Source: an uncultured Collinsella sp.
GTDB lineage: Bacteria; Actinomycetota; Coriobacteriia; Coriobacteriales; Coriobacteriaceae
DNA: 9,060 nucleotides
Reading direction: 5' to 3'
Assembly: GCA_902464175.1 (NCBI GenBank)
Contig: CABQHZ010000067.1
Location: 1-9,060, forward strand
Part shown: piece by piece, positions 1 through 5,682 of the stretch
Layout: each line of letters starts with the position of its first letter
Position numbering within the stretch: position 1 is the stretch's first letter
Notes under the pieces: model-generated
What the model saw: the letters and a program-made list of their open reading frames with translations, nothing else
Database searches by the model: none
Told to the model about the DNA's origin: nothing
Made by a program: the position numbers and the translations under genes

Positions 1-109
1 TGTCGGCGCGCTCAAAGGTGAAGTGCGAGTAGAGGCTGACGGCCATGCCGAGGGTATCGTAGCCAATGCCTAGGTTGGCGCTTGTTGCTGGGACGGTGAT
101 TTTGATCAT
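1..109 (-). CDS. thrB: Homoserine kinase, N-terminal 36 codons (gene runs off the left edge)
   Basis: ThrB phosphorylates homoserine with ATP to give O-phosphohomoserine, the substrate of threonine synthase; it is a cytosolic GHMP-family kinase. Reading leftward from ATG 109-107, the visible peptide starts MIKITVPATSANLGIGYDTL. This matches the N-terminal strand and VPATSANLGxGxDxLG signature of homoserine kinases, including the conserved Asn and Asp. The start is fixed by a strong GGAGG (plus-strand cctcc, 116-120) six bases upstream. Codons stay open to the window edge, so only the first 36 residues are seen; the ATP-binding loop and C-terminal domain lie outside. It follows thrC on the same strand with a 203-bp spacer that holds a terminator-like hairpin and a long inverted repeat, so it may not be simply co-transcribed with thrC. 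Confidence 0.9.
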   Translation of the reverse strand, partial: MIKITVPATSANLGIGYDTLGMAVSLYSHFTFERAD

Positions 110-122
110 GTGGGTCCTCCTG

Positions 123-234
123 GCGTGCCTGGCTGTTTAGTTCGCTGCTCGGGCAGTCCTGCGCAAGACGGAAAGCACATTAAGTGCTTTCCTTTGCGTG
201 CGGAACTCGCGACGAACTAAACAGCCAGGCACGC
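123..234. repeat. Long imperfect inverted repeat (112 bp) in the thrC-thrB spacer
   Basis: The outer arms 123-144 and 213-234 are perfect 22-bp reverse complements. Inside them a second stem pairs 170-178 with 184-192 (9 bp, loop ATTAA), flanked by 162-166/194-198 (CGCAA/TTGCG). The RNA from either strand would fold into one long two-part hairpin. On the thrC-thrB transcript the distal arm ends two bases before the thrB Shine-Dalgarno (120-116). There is no U-tract after it, so it is a poor intrinsic terminator. It could be an RNase III processing site, a translation-control hairpin or a mobile palindromic element; the sequence does not decide. A second, slightly larger hairpin of similar design lies at 4538-4667. 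Confidence 0.85.
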
Positions 235-269
235 TGTGCGCGTTCGCCATCATCCCGGGGGTTATCTGA

Positions 270-300
270 TGAAAGAAGGTGCGCCGGCTTTCGCCGGCGC
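270..300 (-). terminator. Probable intrinsic terminator or 3'-end hairpin downstream of thrC
   Basis: Read on the minus strand, an 8-bp all-GC stem (300-293 with 288-281) closes a GAAA tetraloop (292-289), 12 nt after the thrC stop. It is followed by ACCTTCTTTCA (280-270), a pyrimidine-rich but imperfect U-tract. The GNRA loop and GC stem make it very stable. The weak tail suggests partial termination or 3'-end protection, either of which would lower thrB expression relative to thrC. Confidence 0.55.
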
Positions 301-312
301 CTTATAAGGGGT

Positions 313-1830
313 TTAGTTGGTAGCCATCTTTTTTGCTGCAGACTCGACGTAGCTTGCCATCTCATCGACGTCGCAGACGTCTTCGAAGCGGACGGGCTTG
401 GACTCGAGCTCGGCAAGTTGTGCCGGGGCGACCGTATCGGTGGCCTGCTCGAGCACACGCATAGCCTCAAAATCATCCTCGGGAACGTCGAGGCCCAGAG
501 CGTCGCAGCAGGCGCGCGGGAACTTGTAGGGGCTGGCGGTCGAAAGCAGCACGCGGGCCTTGGCGCCCTCGGCGGGGGTGACTTTTTCAAAGACGTGATA
601 GCCGCAGGCGGTGTGCGGGTCAATCACGTAGCCGTTTGCGTCCCAGCAGCTCTTGATGGCAGTGCGAACCTCGGCCTCGCTGGCCCAGCCGCAGCCAAAG
701 ATGCTCTGAATCTTTGCCAGCAGGTCGGCGGGAACTTCGTAGCGACCAGTCTGTGCCAGCTGCTCCATAAGGCCGGCAACGAGCTCGCAGTCGCCATCGG
801 ACAGGAAGTACAGCATGCGCTCCAGGTTAGAGCTGATGAGGATGTCCATCGACGGCGAGATGGTCGTGAAGAACGGACGGTTGCGGTCGTAGACGCCGGT
901 GGTCAGGAAGTCGGCAAGCACGTTGTTCTTGTCGCTCGCCACGACGAGCTTGCCGACGGGCAGACCCATGCGCTTGGCGTAGTAGCCGGCCAAGATATCG
1001 CCAAAGTTGCCGGTGGGCACACAGAACTCTACGGCGTCGCCGGCCTCGATGGCGCCGGCGCGCAGCAGTTGCGCATAGGCGGCAAAGTAGTAGACGACCT
1101 GCGGTACCAGACGGCCGACATTGATGGAGTTGGCGCTCGAAAGCACGGTGCCAGCGGCCTCCAGGCGCTCGGCAAGCTCCTTATCGGCAAATATGCGCTT
1201 GACGGCGCTCTGGGCGTCGTCAAAGTTGCCGCGGATGCCGCAGACAGCGACGTTGTCGCCCTCCTGCGTGGACATCTGCAGGTTCTGGACGCGGCTGACC
1301 TTGCCCTCGGGATAAAAGACGGTGATGCCCGTGCCCGGGGCGTCGGCAAAGCCGGCGAGTGCGGCCTTGCCGGTGTCGCCCGACGTGGCGGTGACGATCA
1401 TGATGCGCTCGGCGCCGCCGTCCTTGGCAGAGGTGCGGGCCATCAGACGGGGGAGCATCTGCAGGGCGACGTCCTTAAAGGCGCTCGTGGGGCCGCCAAA
1501 GAGCTCCATCACATAGGTTTGCGGGGCGTCGGCGCCCGGTGCGGCGTCGAGTTTGACGAGCGGCGTGACCTCTTCGCTCGCGAACGTGCCGCGGTATGCC
1601 TCATTCACACAGGCCGAAATTTCTTCGGTCGTGTAATCATTCAGTAACATTCCCAACACATCTTGAGCGATTTCAAAGTACGATTTATCTGCAAGCGAGC
1701 TGATATCGACCTGCTGGGTGCCGAGCTCGTCCGAGACAAACAAACCCCCGTCGGGAGCGATGCCGGTACGGATTGCCACCTTACTTGAGCACGATAAAGT
1801 GCGTCCTCGTGTACTATGATAAGTTCCCAT
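313..1830 (-). CDS. thrC: Threonine synthase, 505 aa
   Basis: ThrC converts O-phosphohomoserine to threonine and phosphate with pyridoxal phosphate, the last step of threonine synthesis, in the cytosol. The protein starts MGTYHSTRGR, with the Y-x-S-T-R-G N-terminal signature of the long (clade 2) threonine synthases. The PLP lysine is K119 in GGPTSAFKD. TATSGDTG (147-154) and PTGNFGD (272-278) fit cofactor-binding segments of fold-type II enzymes. At 505 aa it is nearer the yeast enzyme in length than the roughly 430-aa E. coli one. I chose ATG 1830-1828, not the upstream in-frame ATG at 1875: GAGGAG (1845-1840) lies 9 nt before it, and family homology begins exactly there. It is divergent from lysC and precedes thrB on the same strand, so it forms part of a pathway cluster. 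Confidence 0.95.
   Translation of the reverse strand: MGTYHSTRGRTLSCSSKVAIRTGIAPDGGLFVSDELGTQQVDISSLADKSYFEIAQDVLGMLLNDYTTEEISACVNEAYRGTFASEEVTPLVKLDAAPGADAPQTYVMELFGGPTSAFKDVALQMLPRLMARTSAKDGGAERIMIVTATSGDTGKAALAGFADAPGTGITVFYPEGKVSRVQNLQMSTQEGDNVAVCGIRGNFDDAQSAVKRIFADKELAERLEAAGTVLSSANSINVGRLVPQVVYYFAAYAQLLRAGAIEAGDAVEFCVPTGNFGDILAGYYAKRMGLPVGKLVVASDKNNVLADFLTTGVYDRNRPFFTTISPSMDILISSNLERMLYFLSDGDCELVAGLMEQLAQTGRYEVPADLLAKIQSIFGCGWASEAEVRTAIKSCWDANGYVIDPHTACGYHVFEKVTPAEGAKARVLLSTASPYKFPRACCDALGLDVPEDDFEAMRVLEQATDTVAPAQLAELESKPVRFEDVCDVDEMASYVESAAKKMATN
1815..1820 (+). promoter_or_regulatory. Possible lysC -10 element inside the 5' end of thrC
   Basis: TATGAT (five of six matches to the sigma-70 consensus) sits in an AT-rich patch, with TTGAGC at 1785-1790 upstream. 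The gap between them, 24 bp, is too long for a standard pair, so the -35 is unproven. If used, the transcript would have a leader of about 105-110 nt before lysC and would overlap the first codons of thrC in antisense. Confidence 0.25.
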
Positions 1831-1846
1831 ATAACACTGCTCCTCG

Positions 1847-1881
1847 GATGCCTTGGTCCCAATCGGTGAAACCATGGTATC
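1847..1881. repeat. Inverted repeat in the thrC/lysC divergent regulatory gap
   Basis: 1847-1856 pairs with 1872-1881: eight Watson-Crick pairs, one G-T and one mismatch, around a 15-nt centre. It lies between the two divergent starts, where a regulator of both genes would be expected to bind. It could equally be a weak RNA hairpin or chance. Confidence 0.35.
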
Positions 1882-1934
1882 AGAGCGCGCAAAATAGGTT
1901 CGCAGAGGCTTTTTAGAAAGGTAACCTCCAGCCC

Positions 1935-3323
1935 ATGATTAAGATTGCCAAGTTTGGCGGCTCGTCGGTCGCCGACGCCGAACACTTTAAGAAGATCAAG
2001 GCCATCGTCGATGCCGATCCGGCCCGCCGTTTTGTGGTGGTTTCTGCCTGCGGTCGCCGTTTTAAGGGCGACACCAAGGTGACCGATCTGCTCTACTTGG
2101 TCAACGCGCACGTCAAGTACCACGTGTCGTGCGAGGAGCTGCTCGAGGACATCGGCCAGCGCTATTTTGATATCGCTGACGAGCTGGGGCTCACCTATCC
2201 CATCCGCGAAGAGTTTGCGGCCTTTGCCGAGCGTGCTCGCTCCGGTGGCTACTCTACTGAGGAGCTCGTAAGCCGCGGCGAGTACTTTACCGCTCGCCTG
2301 ATGGCCGAGTACCTGGGCCTGCCGTTCCTGGATGCCGCGACGGTCGTGGCGTTCCATCATGACGGTACGCTCAGCATGAACCGCACCGCCGAGCTGGTGC
2401 AGGAGTACGGCCAGCAGGGCGGCTTTGTTATGCCCGGTTTCTACGGCGCGACGCGTGAGGGGCAGATCAAGCTGCTCGACCGTGGCGGCGGCGATATTTC
2501 CGGCTCGATTCTGGCCAAGTGCCTTGGTGCCGACCTGTACGAGAACTGGACCGACGTTTCGGGCTTCTATTCTGCCGATCCTCGCATTGTGCCCGAGGCT
2601 CAGCCCATCGCCCGCGTTACCTACGAGGAGCTGCGCGAGCTTTCGTACATGGGCGCGAGCGTCCTGCACGAGGAGGCCGTGTTCCCTGTGCGCGAGGCGG
2701 GTATTCCGCTGGTCATCAAGAACACCAATGCGCCGCAGGACCCCGGCACCATCATTAGCGAGACGGCTGACGAGGGCGAGGCGGAGCCCATCATTACCGG
2801 CGTGACCGGCAAGCGCGGCTTTGTCGCCATCAACGTTGCCCGCGACCGCACCAAGCCCCGCGTCGGCTTTATGCGCCGTGCGCTTTCGGTCTTCGAGCGC
2901 TATGACGTCTCCGTCGAGCACATGCCCACCGGTGTCGACCGCTTTGGCGCCGTGGTGCAGGAGCGGGATGTGCACGACTCGCTGTACTCGCTCGTGGGCG
3001 ACATTCAGCAGGAGGTCGAGCCGCTCGAGATCGAGGTTGTCGAGGGTTTGGCGCTCATCGCGACCGTCGGCCGTAACCTTCGCGGCCGCGCAGGTATCTC
3101 GGGCCATCTGTTTGGCATGCTTGGTCAGGCCGGCGTGAGCGTACGTATGATTTCGCAGAGCTGCGACGAGATCAACATCATTATCGGCGTAGAGGAGAAG
3201 GACTTCGATCTGGCGATTCGGACCATTTACCGCGCCTTCTCCGACGAGAACGGCATTGTGAAGGTCTCCGACCTGGAGGCTCCCGTGCCGGTCGATCCCG
3301 CCCCGGCCGCGCTCCACAAGTAG
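1935..3323 (+). CDS. lysC: Aspartate kinase, 462 aa, monofunctional with C-terminal ACT domains
   Basis: The enzyme phosphorylates L-aspartate with ATP, the committing step to lysine, threonine, methionine and diaminopimelate. The amino-acid-kinase domain opens with KFGGSS (6-11). It continues through SRGEYFTARLMAEYLG (113-128), RGGGDISGS (183-191) and TDVSGFYSADPRIVP (206-220), the nucleotide and aspartate-binding segments of this family. From about residue 298 to the end there are two ACT-type regulatory regions, the second with MISQSCDEINIIIGV (405-419), so feedback inhibition by lysine and/or threonine is expected; which one cannot be read from sequence. The length fits E. coli LysC (449 aa). 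No homoserine dehydrogenase domain is fused. The ATG at 1935 gives a homologous N-terminus, but its best Shine-Dalgarno, AGAAAGG (1915-1921), is 13 nt away, which is long. asd follows 174 bp downstream. Confidence 0.95.
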   Translation: MIKIAKFGGSSVADAEHFKKIKAIVDADPARRFVVVSACGRRFKGDTKVTDLLYLVNAHVKYHVSCEELLEDIGQRYFDIADELGLTYPIREEFAAFAERARSGGYSTEELVSRGEYFTARLMAEYLGLPFLDAATVVAFHHDGTLSMNRTAELVQEYGQQGGFVMPGFYGATREGQIKLLDRGGGDISGSILAKCLGADLYENWTDVSGFYSADPRIVPEAQPIARVTYEELRELSYMGASVLHEEAVFPVREAGIPLVIKNTNAPQDPGTIISETADEGEAEPIITGVTGKRGFVAINVARDRTKPRVGFMRRALSVFERYDVSVEHMPTGVDRFGAVVQERDVHDSLYSLVGDIQQEVEPLEIEVVEGLALIATVGRNLRGRAGISGHLFGMLGQAGVSVRMISQSCDEINIIIGVEEKDFDLAIRTIYRAFSDENGIVKVSDLEAPVPVDPAPAALHK

Positions 3324-3375
3324 CTGCTATCCCAGTAGATTTTTTGGGACTTGCCTCAAAAACTACGGCGGGGCG

Positions 3376-3396
3376 TTTCGTTTCGGTTTCGTTTCG
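3376..3396 (+). repeat. Short TTTCG tandem repeat in the lysC-asd spacer
   Basis: Four TTTCG units occur as 3376-3380, 3381-3385, 3387-3391 and 3392-3396, with one extra G between the second and third. A fifth unit lies in the loop of the adjacent hairpin (3407-3411). This is a low-complexity tract outside any supported gene. Confidence 0.7.
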
Positions 3397-3399
3397 ACG

Positions 3400-3428
3400 G
3401 GGCGGGTTTCGTGCCCGCCCTGTTCTTG
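3400..3428 (+). terminator. Candidate terminator hairpin after lysC
   Basis: GGGCGGG (3400-3406) pairs perfectly with CCCGCCC (3414-3420) around a 7-nt loop and is followed by TGTTCTTG, a T-rich but interrupted tail. It lies 77 bp past the lysC stop. The short perfect GC stem supports a terminator; the poor tail suggests it may be leaky, leaving some read-through into asd. Confidence 0.45.
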
Positions 3429-3448
3429 TATACACTGGCAACAATAAT
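3421..3448 (+). promoter_or_regulatory. Possible asd promoter region
   Basis: Directly after the hairpin is the only AT-rich stretch of the spacer, containing TTGTAT (3426-3431), TATACA (3429-3434) and AATAAT (3443-3448). No pair has ideal 16-18 bp spacing, so exact -35 and -10 boxes cannot be assigned. Position, about 50 nt before the asd start, is the main support. Confidence 0.3.
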
Positions 3449-3497
3449 CGGCCTGCTCGGCGTGCGGGCAAAAGCCACAGCCTTTAAAGGGGGAAGC

Positions 3498-4523
3498 ATG
3501 AAACAGTACACGGTTGCTATTTTGGGCGCGACGGGAGCCGTGGGCACCCAGATGCTCGAGTGCCTCAACGAGCAGGAGTTTCCGGTCGGCAAGCTCAAGC
3601 TGCTAGCGAGCGCGCGCTCTGCGGGCAAGACCGTCGAGTTCCGCGGCGAGCAGGTTGTGATTGAGGAGGCTTGCCCCGAGGCCTTTGAGGGCTGCGACAT
3701 CGTGCTCGGCGCCGCCGGCGACGATATTGCGAAGGAGCTACTGCCCGAGGCCGTCAAGCGCGGCGCCGTCGTGGTCGACAACAGCCACGCCTTCCGCATG
3801 GATCCCGAGGTGCCGCTGGTCGTGCCCGAGATCAATGGCGACGACATCAAGTGGCATCACGGCCTTATCGCCAATCCCAACTGCGCGACCATCATCGGCC
3901 TGGTTCCCACGTGGCCGCTGCACCAGCTTGCTGGCGTGAAGCGTATGATCGTGTCCACGTATCAGGCAGCTTCGGGCGCTGGCGCTCCCGGTATGGCCGA
4001 GCTCGAGGCTCAGCTTGCCGCCCTGGGCCGTGGCGAGGAGATTCCCGAGCCGCGCGCGTTTGCCGCCCAGCTGGCGAGCAACCTGATTCCGCAGATCGGC
4101 GGTGTCAAGGAGGAAGGCTTTACCTCCGAGGAGATGAAGCTGCAAAACGAGGGCCGCAAGATCATGCATCTGCCCGAGCTGCGCGTGAACTGCACCTGCG
4201 TGCGCGTGCCCGTGCTGCGTTCGCACTCCGAGAGCATTACGCTCGAGTTTGAGCGCGACATTACGGTTGAGGAGGCCCGTGCTGCGCTGGCTGCCGCTCC
4301 GGGCGTGAAGCTGGTTGACGATATGAGCGCCGAGGATGCGCACGATCGCTTCCCCATGCCGATGGATACGTCCGACCAGGACCTGATTTGGGTCGGCCGC
4401 GTGCGTCGCGACATCTCGAACCCCGAGGCCGTGCGCGGTATCACCTTCTGGTGCTGCGGCGACCAAATCCGTAAGGGCGCGGCAACCAACGCCGTCCAGA
4501 TCGCTAAGCTGCTCTGCGAGTAG
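3498..4523 (+). CDS. asd: Aspartate-semialdehyde dehydrogenase, 341 aa
   Basis: Asd reduces aspartyl phosphate, made by LysC, to aspartate semialdehyde with NADPH; the product feeds lysine/DAP and threonine/methionine synthesis. The N-terminal Rossmann domain shows GATGAVG (10-16). The catalytic cysteine is C129 in NPNCAT. QAASGAG (156-162) and RSHS (241-244, with the likely acid/base His243) fit the active site. The C-terminal GDQIRKGAATNAVQIAKLL returns to the cofactor domain as in the family, and 341 aa is a normal length. The ATG at 3498 is chosen because AAAGGGGG (3486-3493) lies just upstream and homology starts at MKQYTVAILG. It forms a functional pair with lysC but is separated by a hairpin, so it may have its own promoter. 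No frame damage is visible. Confidence 0.95.
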   Translation: MKQYTVAILGATGAVGTQMLECLNEQEFPVGKLKLLASARSAGKTVEFRGEQVVIEEACPEAFEGCDIVLGAAGDDIAKELLPEAVKRGAVVVDNSHAFRMDPEVPLVVPEINGDDIKWHHGLIANPNCATIIGLVPTWPLHQLAGVKRMIVSTYQAASGAGAPGMAELEAQLAALGRGEEIPEPRAFAAQLASNLIPQIGGVKEEGFTSEEMKLQNEGRKIMHLPELRVNCTCVRVPVLRSHSESITLEFERDITVEEARAALAAAPGVKLVDDMSAEDAHDRFPMPMDTSDQDLIWVGRVRRDISNPEAVRGITFWCCGDQIRKGAATNAVQIAKLLCE

Positions 4524-4537
4524 CGGTTGACCTGTCC

Positions 4538-4667
4538 GGCGGGGGCCGGGCTTGGTTTTCAGAACGTCCTCGACCATGTGTGGCGCCTTGTCCTGCTCCT
4601 TCGGAGCCGCGGACAAGGCGCCACACTGGTCTGCGGAGTGTTCTGAAAACCAAGCCCGGCCCCTGCC
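4538..4667. repeat. Very long intergenic inverted repeat (130 bp) between asd and ogt
   Basis: The outer arms 4538-4565 and 4640-4667 pair over 28 bp with one G-T (4541/4664); 4542-4565 and 4640-4663 are perfect over 24 bp. After a short interior region with a 5-bp helix (4572-4576/4627-4631), a second perfect 16-bp stem pairs 4578-4593 with 4611-4626. It is capped by GCTCC/GGAGC (4595-4599/4603-4607). Transcribed RNA would be a nearly continuous rod of about 130 nt. It starts 14 bp after the asd stop but has no U-tract. Candidates are a palindromic repeat element, an RNase III target, or an efficient mRNA 3' end for asd. Confidence 0.9.
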
Positions 4668-4698
4668 TGCGGTGACTCGGCTGCGAGCGGCCTGCGAT

Positions 4699-4738
4699 GG
4701 GGCCGTTGCTGGTTGGGGCCGCTGGGCTGATGTGGGGG
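4699..4738 (+). other. G-rich tract with four G-runs (possible G-quadruplex) upstream of ogt
   Basis: G-runs at 4699-4702, 4715-4718, 4724-4726 and 4734-4738 are separated by 12, 5 and 7 nt. The first gap exceeds the usual 7-nt loop limit, so any quadruplex would be of the long-loop kind. The rest of the 4668-4842 spacer is G-rich and shows no convincing gene. Confidence 0.35.
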
Positions 4739-4842
4739 CACGTGGCCGTTGCAGGCCCTGGTCCCGGCGGCGGCCTCGGCGCTTTGCGCCTGCTGCCTTG
4801 GGTGACTTTGGGGTCGATTGGGGTTGTCTGCACAATTCGCGG

Positions 4843-4848
4843 TATTAT
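4843..4848 (+). promoter_or_regulatory. Possible ogt -10 element
   Basis: TATTAT (five of six consensus matches) lies 15 bp before the ogt Shine-Dalgarno AAAGGAG (4863-4869), which would give a short 5' leader. The best upstream partner, TTGGGG (4818-4823), is 19 bp away and weak. The spacing to the gene is the main support. Confidence 0.35.
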
Positions 4849-4875
4849 GTTGCGGAGTTTTGAAAGGAGCCGCTG

Positions 4876-5454
4876 GTGGTCACGACGACATTTGCCTCGC
4901 CTTTGGGCGAAATCTTGCTTGCCGCTGATGGCCGCGGTCTGACGGGGCTTTGGTTTGAGGGGCAGGAGCACTTTGGTTCCACGCTTCTCCGGGAAGACTC
5001 CGAACATGTTGAAGGCGCCGACGCGGTTTCCGGTACCGGTGGCATGTCGTCGGTGAGTCCGGCAAATGGTGTGGCCTCTTCGGTGCTTGAGCGTTCATGG
5101 GCTTGGCTGAATGCTTATTTTGCGGGGCAGGAGCCTCGGTTTACGCCGCCGTTGCATTTGATTGGCACGGCGTTTCAGCGCGAGGTTTGGTTTGAGCTGC
5201 TTTCTGTCCCGCGTGGCGAGGTCGCTACGTATGGCGAGATCGCCCAGCGTGTTGCGGCTCGACATCATGTGCCGGGAAACGAGGCACCCGTTGTATCTCC
5301 TCGCGCGGTGGGGGCTGCGGTTGCGCGTAACCCCATTTCGATTATCGTGCCATGCCATCGCGTGGTTGCCGCCGATGGTTCGCTCAACGGATATGCCGGC
5401 GGGCTCGATCGCAAGGAGTGGCTGCTTCGGCTTGAGGGCGCGTACGAGGAGTAA
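4876..5454 (+). CDS. ogt: Methylated-DNA--protein-cysteine S-methyltransferase, 192 aa
   Basis: Ogt-type proteins repair O6-methylguanine and O4-methylthymine by moving the alkyl group onto their own cysteine, a suicide reaction. The acceptor is C160 in IIVPCHRV. The DNA-binding part is seen in GTAFQREVWFELLSVPRGEV and TYGEIAQRV, and NGYAGGLDRKEWLLRLEG forms the C-terminal active-site segment. No AraC or zinc-binding Ada domain is fused. The GTG start at 4876 follows AAAGGAG by six bases. At 192 aa it is longer than the common 160-175 aa. The extra length is a Ser/Gly/Ala-rich stretch at about residues 40-68 and a shorter insertion before SPRAVGAAVARNP (about 129-140). Codons here use more T-ending forms (ttt, gtt, cct) than the neighbouring asd and lysC, a mild sign of a different origin or lower expression. 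The gene appears to stand alone. Confidence 0.92.
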   Translation: MVTTTFASPLGEILLAADGRGLTGLWFEGQEHFGSTLLREDSEHVEGADAVSGTGGMSSVSPANGVASSVLERSWAWLNAYFAGQEPRFTPPLHLIGTAFQREVWFELLSVPRGEVATYGEIAQRVAARHHVPGNEAPVVSPRAVGAAVARNPISIIVPCHRVVAADGSLNGYAGGLDRKEWLLRLEGAYEE

Positions 5455-5477
5455 CGCTCGAGCACTTTGCATAACTA

Positions 5478-5516
5478 GGGCGCCGTGAAAGGACGAGTCA
5501 CTGTCCCTTCGCGCCC
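5478..5516 (+). terminator. Hairpin downstream of ogt, possible terminator
   Basis: GGGCGC (5478-5483) pairs with GCGCCC (5511-5516). A second stem, 5487-5494 with 5503-5510, pairs 7 of 8 around an 8-nt loop, with a 3-nt bulge (5484-5486) between the two. It lies 23 bp after the ogt stop. No U-run follows, so a classical intrinsic terminator is doubtful; the position favours a 3'-end role. Confidence 0.4.
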
Positions 5517-5599
5517 GGCATGCGTCAAAGCGCTCGACACGTGCGCCTTAAGTTTGGCTAAGCCACATCCTGCGTATTTAAAAACGCGCAGGTTGAGCA

Positions 5600-5638
5600 G
5601 CTAAGGCTGCGCTAAGGCGGTTGACGGTACGCTATCAT
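5600..5638 (+). promoter_or_regulatory. Putative response-regulator box and promoter of the two-component operon
   Basis: GCTAAGGC occurs as a direct repeat at 5600-5607 and 5611-5618, an 11-bp period. A TATCAT -10 box (5633-5638) begins 11 nt after the second 11-bp unit ends (5621), and no -35 lies at the right distance from it. This is the layout of OmpR/PhoB-activated promoters, in which the direct-repeat box stands in for the -35. Related cores occur upstream: GCTAAG at 5557-5562 and TAAGGC on the minus strand at 5545-5550. Two imperfect inverted repeats also overlap the area (5569-5574/5587-5592 and 5597-5601/5606-5610). The inference is autoregulation by the regulator encoded 45 bp downstream. 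TTGACG at 5621-5626 is a possible -35 but has only a poor -10 at 17-18 bp. Confidence 0.5.
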
Positions 5639-5682
5639 CGGCAGTATCGAAACCTGTAGAGCCATGCGCCAAAGGAGCAACT

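Noticed and set aside
137..253. 38-codon minus-strand frame before thrB, considered as a threonine attenuation leader peptide
   Set aside because: It has no Shine-Dalgarno, is not rich in Thr or Ile codons, and arises from reading through the inverted repeat.
184..1647. Long open frame (487 codons) on the plus strand opposite thrC
   Set aside because: It is antisense to a certain threonine synthase gene, has no good ribosome-binding site and no recognisable domain; GC-rich codon bias keeps such frames open.
1831..1875. Upstream in-frame ATG giving thrC 15 extra residues
   Set aside because: Homology starts at MGTYHSTRG, and the GAGGAG site is correctly spaced for ATG 1830, not for 1875.
1821..1934. 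Lysine riboswitch in the lysC leader
   Set aside because: The leader available is about 110 nt at most and shows none of the multi-helix junction of the roughly 170-nt lysine riboswitch.
1641..3317. 558-codon open frame on the minus strand opposite lysC
   Set aside because: It lies wholly opposite aspartate kinase and overlaps the thrC start; the low-complexity, domain-free translation is a shadow of codon bias. The same holds for the minus-strand frames over asd (3738-4835) and over the kinase (6327-7400).
3330..3349. TCCCA/TGGGA hairpin just after the lysC stop as a terminator
   Set aside because: The stem is only 5 bp and the T-run is in the loop, not after the stem; the GC hairpin at 3400-3420 is a better candidate.
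4538..4667. The giant palindrome as a simple intrinsic terminator of asd
   Set aside because: The stem is far longer than terminators need and no T-run follows either arm.
4697..4942. 81-codon hydrophobic frame upstream of ogt
   Set aside because: There is no ribosome-binding site before its ATG and it overlaps the start of ogt in another frame; the hydrophobic translation follows from the G-rich tract.
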